Positions 58,913-64,000 of a stretch of 64,000 bases of DNA are shown piece by piece. The translations under genes were made by a program, and so were the position numbers. This DNA is from Romanomermis culicivorax (lineage: Eukaryota; Nematoda; Enoplea; Mermithida; Mermithidae). The DNA lies in the NCBI GenBank assembly GCA_963922205.1, contig CAWUHX010000081.1:186001-250000 (forward strand), read 5' to 3'. Numbering within the stretch: the first letter of the stretch is position 1; each line of letters starts with the position of its first letter. Under the pieces are notes generated by a model. The model was not told where the DNA came from. It saw nothing but the letters and a program-made list of their open reading frames with translations, and did no database searches.

Positions 58913-61900
58913 TTAATCTTCGTCCTCCTCTTCGTTGCGAGAGGAATCTTGTTCTTTTAATAATTTGAATTCGTTATCCCAATCCCAATCCATAGAATCA
59001 TCAAATTTTCTACGTTTCATCACTTTATCGCAATAGTTGATCAAAAGTTCGAAATCGGGCTTATCGTCAAATCTATGAGGGAATCATTGACAGATTTTTT
59101 CAACACAGGACTGAGTGTAACAACAGCGAATAATAAAGATAACGTCAGTAAGACTACAAAACAGCAAAATATCGTTATGTGCTATTACACCAACAGTTTT
59201 TTTCTGAAGATCCTCCTACATAACATAATGAAGAACATACTTCAAACTCTGTAAATGATCCACGTAGCGAATATATTCTTTTTCGCCAATTTCTTTGACC
59301 ATAACGCTGATAGGGTGCGCTTCTTTGGATTCGCAGACCGCCTCGTGCGTGGTCAACTTCCGCCAGGGCAATTGGCCGACGTAAAATTCGTAAGTCATAT
59401 AAAAATGCATTATCAGATCATCGCGACGGCCCAAATCCTGCGAAAGACGTAGCAGAAATACAAAAGAAAATTATTTTACGATAGACATAATTGAATGTTA
59501 CTGTAATTTTTCAACTTTTCAACTAACCTTACGCTTGTGGGACGCTATCGACGCGTATTTGAGCGTACCACGGAAGCCGGCCGTCGGTCTTTCGCGCCTG
59601 TGATGACCTTTTTCGTCGACAAACGTTCTTGATAAACCGTAATCCAATAAAAACACCACATCTTTCTGGCTAGAATCTGGCAGGCCCATTACATAATTTG
59701 ACTAAAAAACAAATCAGGTGAGGATGAGGTCTAAAAACCTTGGTTTTTATTGTCAAGCTGTAGTTTTCAAGGTGGTATTTACCGAAGTTACGATTTTTTG
59801 ACTCAATTTTCGCAGAAGTTCGAAGTTTTAGTTCTCATCTTCTCAAGAACGTCGTGCTCTGTACCTTACAAGCAACTGCAGTTGATTAGTATGGCAAAAT
59901 CTATATTTCCGAGGAACCCACTAATTTTTTTGTCGCTGGAGATCTACAATTTTTCGAGACTTTGACAGTCTACAGCCAAATAAAAGGTTTACATGCACAT
60001 GGGAGGGGGTTTGGGGGGGGGGGGGGTTTGACCCCCAGCAGATTTTTATTGACCCCCAGCAGATTCTTGCTGAAAAAAGTGTTTTCTAAGCAAATTATTT
60101 AATATATCTGACTAATATAGTCGTAAGAATATGCTGTTTGGATGTTAGAAAACCTTTCTGAGACCTTTCTCTTCATTATCAAGAATGAAAAAAAATTTGT
60201 ATTCCACCCCCCGTCCTGGCTGACCCCCAGCAGAATTTCTATGCTGTGCATGTATGGATACTATGTAAGTCATTCAAAATTTTTGTCTTGAGTTTTACTA
60301 CTCATGTGTTCTTGAAGTGGGTTTGTTTGTGGAAAAATCAAGTCGGATGATCTGAGACGAGATTCATTGAACGTACTGGTCGATTGGCTTATTGACGTTA
60401 ATTGAGAACTAATTTTCTTTTAGTATTGATTATTAACTACATAGCATGTTCTTCTGACATTATAACAGGGAACAGCTTCAAGGTACCATAGTTAACCGCA
60501 CTGATAAACATGTTTTTAATCAAGCATGAGGTTTGAGAGATCTTGTGTTATGAGACATCGGAAAACTCTAACGCTGCACAAAATTGAGCACCAATCTGTA
60601 GGTACGTTAGATCGAGGTCAACAGTCTGAAACGTAGTATGTCCATCCAAATAGAACTTGTTGACTAAATGCTACAACTAGAAGCTGATATATTTTTCTTT
60701 CTTTTGTGTTCATTTCAACTCTGTTAGCATGATTTTTCAAAGTTGCATATTGTAGAATACGAAAAGATATTATTTGTGGACAGCATTAGAAACGTATTTT
60801 AGAAAATCGAGCGTAAGAAAGACATAATTTGAAGAAATCAAGCATAATGTGAAAAATCATACATGAACAATTTCAAAACTATCTTTTGCTGGAGACTAAT
60901 CCCGAAATTCAAAAGATTTACACGTCTTACAAAAATTTTGAATTCGGCAAACATGTGATGATAAAAAAGTTGGAAAAGTACTCTTACAGTAATGTAATTT
61001 GGAGACGTCGAACAAATATTTTTAAAGATGCTAATAAGATGGATTCACAGAAAATATTGTTTCTATGTACCATTACCGGCTTTATGTCCCGATGTAGGAA
61101 GTTAATCTTGTGTACAGATTTTATGGCGTCCAGGCATTGTTTGGCCAATCGAACGCTGGTCGAACGCGAAAAACGTTTATTGTCTTCGGGGCATTGGCGC
61201 CTCAAGTCGTTCAAAGATCGACCCAGCAGCTGCATAACGATAAAATTATGTCTTTTGTTCAAAACGCCAGCCGCGTAAATTTGGGGGGCGTGGGTGTGTC
61301 CTAAAATTGTAGGGAAAAATTTGCATACAGGAAAAAGAGAAGTCGAAACGCTGATGAGACCTTGCAAAAGTTTCATTATCTTCAACTCCAAGGGTAACTG
61401 AGCTTTATACAATGGTTCGGACATTTCAGCTTTTAGCGCTGCTTTCAAACCAGTATTAGTATCGACGACCTTATAGACTTGACCAAACGCCCCCGAACTT
61501 ATTTTATTTTCCTGAAAATCGGAATGAAAGCACACAGATGGAGGAAGATGGCAATAAATTTATCGTCGTATTATATTATGGTAAGCAAGCCTGAAACCAG
61601 AAATTTTTTTTGGGGGCGCATACATTTTTTTCAGTCGATTTACTGTAAAATTGGCATTTCTTACTGGATTTTTTTCTGATGAAACGGAACCAAGGGTTTT
61701 TTGCTTTTTTTGACACTTGAAAAATTGGGGGGGGGGCATGGCCTCCAACCCCCCTGCCTACAGGCCTGATGGTAAGCATTTTCGTGCCTAACTGTAACGA
61801 TTGATCGAAACGTGAATTAATAATCGTTTCTGGTTTATTTACAGATTTTCTTTGTATTATTGTCAACGCTTAAATGTTATTCTCTCATAATCATTTCTCT

Positions 61901-62650
61901 TCCCTTTTCCTTAATTTTCGCGTTCTCTTTATTTCCGTAATTCGTCTTTTTCACCTTTCCCGTTTTTATCTGTTATTTCTCTCCTTCTTGGCTTCTGATG
62001 TATTGGATTTTAATCTCGGAATCACACATAAATCCATCAATTTTCTTTAATGTATTTAAAGGCTCCTGAATACCTACTCTAGCATAAATACCAAAAAAGT
62101 CGTTTAAATGCCGAAAATAATTGTGATAGCAAAAAGACTACGGAATATCATGGAATACCATTGAGTCGGTTACATCGAAGAGACTTAAGCCGCAGCTTAA
62201 ACTTTAGCTAAAATTCACATTAGTATACCATTGCCGTTAAGGTGCAGCTCAGCTGCAGCTCATTTCATACACACAAAACACGGTACCAAGAAAGCTAAGC
62301 TGTGCTTAACTTATAACATTACCAACAATGGTATGACATGTAGGGTCAAGGTAGCTTAAGCCGCGGCACAGCTGGAGCTTGAACCTCTCTGATCAATAGG
62401 CTAAAGGAAAAACATGAAGTACTCAAACACTTATGAAATCCAAATATCATTCAACATGGAACTTCCAAGTATTTAATTGACTCGAAAATTGGATGAAATT
62501 TTAGAAAGTTGTACTTCTTACCACTTCCCATCTGTTGTTCAAAAGGTCTTTCGGTTTGAAGAAGTCGTCTAATGGAGTCTCGTCGTCGACCCTGATGGTC
62601 CTTTCTCTTTTGGAACCCATTCCACGCATGGATCGAGAATTTTTCCTCAT
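58913..62650 (-). CDS. Protein kinase, tau-tubulin kinase (TTBK)/CK1 superfamily
   Basis: Six exons in coding order: 62522-62650, 61361-61511, 61077-61300, 59528-59701, 59241-59437 and 58913-59072; 344 residues. It is a compact Ser/Thr kinase like the many small TTBK-like kinases of nematodes. The kinase domain starts at about residue 39 (LLNNRWEV/ENKISSGAFGQVY, glycine-rich loop). The lysine motif is GLKAALKAE; VMQLLGRSLNDLRRQ lies in the hinge region. The catalytic loop is FLHRDIKPSNYVMG with HRD intact. The metal motif is DYG (LLDYGLSR) rather than DFG. GFRGTLKYASI replaces the APE region as usual in CK1/TTBK, and DLGRRDDL...YVGQLPWRKL follows. The tail has DWDWDNEFKL and a short acidic end. 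The start is the first ATG giving the basic leader RKNSRSMRGMGSKRER; an upstream exon cannot be excluded. Many nematode members are germline-enriched; that is family knowledge, not visible here. Confidence 0.9.
59990..60256. mobile_element. MITE with tacatgcaca ends in the TTBK-like gene
   Basis: About 267 bp in the intron 59702-61076. The left end ttacatgcacatggg and the right end, reverse-complemented, ccatacatgcacagc are inverted. The phrase 'tgacccccagcagatt' occurs three times, and a run of 14 G sits near 60016. It resembles the element at 6217-6474. Confidence 0.6.
61588..61768. mobile_element. Short MITE with a 10-bp flanking duplication
   Basis: 181 bp in intron 1 of the TTBK-like gene. 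It begins agcctgaaacc and ends ctacaggcctg (inverted: caggcctgtag). The bases atggtaagca flank it on both sides (61578-61587 and 61769-61778). The interior has a G run and a C run near the right end. Confidence 0.7.
62180..62395. mobile_element. GCAGCTTAA-family repeat, copy 3
   Basis: Arms 'cttaagccgcagcttaaac' and, near the other end, 'gtagcttaagccgcggcaca' are followed by 'gctggagcttgaac'. The interior has 'taccattgccgttaa' and 'caatggta', an inverted pair. Related to 33085-33235 and 42090-42260. It lies in intron 1 of the TTBK-like gene. Confidence 0.55.
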
Positions 62651-64000
62651 TGATTTTGCACCCTTTCGTCCTCAAAAGTGTGTAAGATAATGGTATATTT
62701 TGTAACACTGCGGTAAGGGTTAAAGGTGTCCAGAATCATGTCTTGGCGTATCCCAGGAATTTGGTTATGGAGAGCCAGACCATTATAAGAAGTTTCGGTA
62801 CTAATATGCACTTCTTCAGCGACCACTGAATCTTAGGCAACGCCGTGACCGGACATTAGAGCGCGGGACAATAGAGCACGGATATTAGAGCGCACGGACA
62901 TTAGAGCGCAGGGACAATAGAGCACAGGACAATAGAGCGCAAGGACATTAGAGCACAGGACAATAGAGCGCATTTGGAAAAACTCATTTTCTCGGGACAA
63001 CGTTCACTGATCTGCAATTAATGCGAATTTTGAATTGTTGTTGAACATGAAAATAATATTTAAGCAAGCAGCTTATTTCAAAACCTGACAAGAAACTGCG
63101 TATGTCATTCTGAATGCAAGTTAGAAATTCAAGATGAATTTGAAAATAACAAAATAAACAATTTGATTCACAGGTTCAAAGGTCAAAGATTTGTCATTTT
63201 TCGCGTCTTTCTCAACTTTTGTATGAAAGATTAGCATCTTTTTACCAACAACTCCAACAAGTATTGATTCCCCCGTTTATCTACTCACGAAGTGTTTTTT
63301 TAATGGATTAGAGGTAAATTCCATATTAGCGACTAAATAAAAAAATAATATGAGTAATGAGAGAGTGGACGAAAAGGTATTACATAACAAAAACTTCTGA
63401 ATAGGGCATAACAGTGGCAGGTGCCAATCAATTTTCCAACATCACGTGATTCTCATGCTAATATTTTATTTTTGTTCGCCACTTTTTATTTCATAATCAT
63501 TTACTTTTATTTCGTTCCGTTTAGTATTCCCACATGCATTTTTCTGTTCTGTTTGTATTTCGTTTATTTTATTTCTTTCTTTTTCTTTTGCACACGGGCT
63601 ACACTATGCCCTTTAGCTAAAAAACTTCCGCCAAGCGAGCTCCACGAGCTCATGGCTATTTTGGGTGCATTTCATGCCTTTCTTATCAACAAAACTAGTG
63701 TCGTTTTTGCTACAATGACTAGTTACGAAGTTTTTTCCTAAAAATGTTCGTAGGTTTAGCATAGGCACTAAACTCGGCCTCAGTGCTAAACATATTTGAG
63801 CTGGAAAATGTCTATGTGACCATAGGCATCTTCTGCACCGTTTTCTTCTGCAGAAGTTAGCTTGGGCGTCGTGAGCTCCGCTCAAGCTGTACTGTAGTCG
63901 ACAAGGTCCTTAAAAGGGCATGTTACTCTAGTTTTTTGCTCATTTTTGGGTTTACCCCATTTTCGTCTTGTTTTAGCCCCCGTGCCGCCTTTATTAAATT
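62651..64000. other. Region upstream of the TTBK-like gene; minisatellite and simple sequence
   Basis: Contains the minisatellite at 62853-62972, then AT-rich sequence with no supported gene. 63460-63600 is a pyrimidine-rich stretch of the type described at 41335-42060. Open frames at 63421-63741 (+) and 63613-63885 (-) overlap each other and show no family motif. Confidence 0.4.
62853..62972 (+). repeat. Minisatellite, unit ggacaatagagcgca (about 15 bp)
   Basis: About eight units in tandem, alternating 'acaatagagc' with 'acattagagc' and 'gagcgc' with 'gagcac'. It has the same unit length and arrangement as the minisatellites in the foldback arms. If it is one arm of such an element, the other arm would lie beyond 64000. 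Confidence 0.8.

Noticed and set aside
1-64000. tRNA, rRNA, spliced-leader RNA genes or CRISPR arrays
   Set aside because: I saw no cloverleaf-like tRNA with intact A and B boxes, no rRNA segments, and no regular direct-repeat/spacer arrays; the tandem repeats present are minisatellites without spacers.

Overview
The window is animal nuclear DNA, AT-rich, with multi-exon genes, GT-AG introns and acceptors of the TTTCAG type. A 1.3-kb array of TTAGGC repeats (seen as CCTAAG) points to a nematode, since TTAGGC is the nematode telomere repeat. Introns and spacers are large and full of transposable elements, which suggests a repeat-rich nematode rather than a compact genome like Caenorhabditis. 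A clade call beyond that would be a guess.

Layout. (1) 1-4.6 kb: repeats, including an hAT-like element with an 8-bp target duplication (2218-3978). (2) 4.66-8.14 kb, +: a ZCCHC7/Air-type RNA-surveillance protein with five zinc knuckles. (3) 9.5-13.5 kb, -: dynactin subunit p62 (DCTN4), convergent with the previous gene. (4) 13.5-21.8 kb: no host gene recognised. It holds a spliced Merlin/ISXO2-like N-terminal fragment and a cluster of hAT-like non-autonomous elements with 8-bp duplications, one inserted precisely into a relative. (5) 21.8-38.5 kb, -: two head-to-tail SLC5-family sodium/solute symporters with identical exon phases. Intron 1 of the upstream copy carries the TTAGGC array inside a large inverted-repeat element. 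(6) 40.3-43.7 kb, -: a two-exon gene resembling scramblase/LURP-one proteins. (7) 43.7-54.3 kb: gene-poor, with a Mutator-like foldback element invaded by an hAT element. (8) 54.3-58.4 kb, +: a RASGEF1-type Ras exchange factor. (9) 58.9-62.65 kb, -: a TTBK/CK1-type kinase, convergent with RASGEF1. (10) 62.65-64 kb: a minisatellite and simple sequence.

The host genes are unrelated housekeeping, transport and signalling genes, with no pathway cluster apart from the SLC5 tandem pair. Exon joins were derived by hand from splice consensus, reading phase and family similarity. For every complete model the exon lengths sum to an open frame.

The most unusual material is repetitive: a telomere-repeat array framed by minisatellite-bearing inverted repeats; hAT-like elements whose two ends share an element-specific subterminal palindrome that differs between relatives; and several unrelated 15-17 bp minisatellites that form, or may form, transposon arms.
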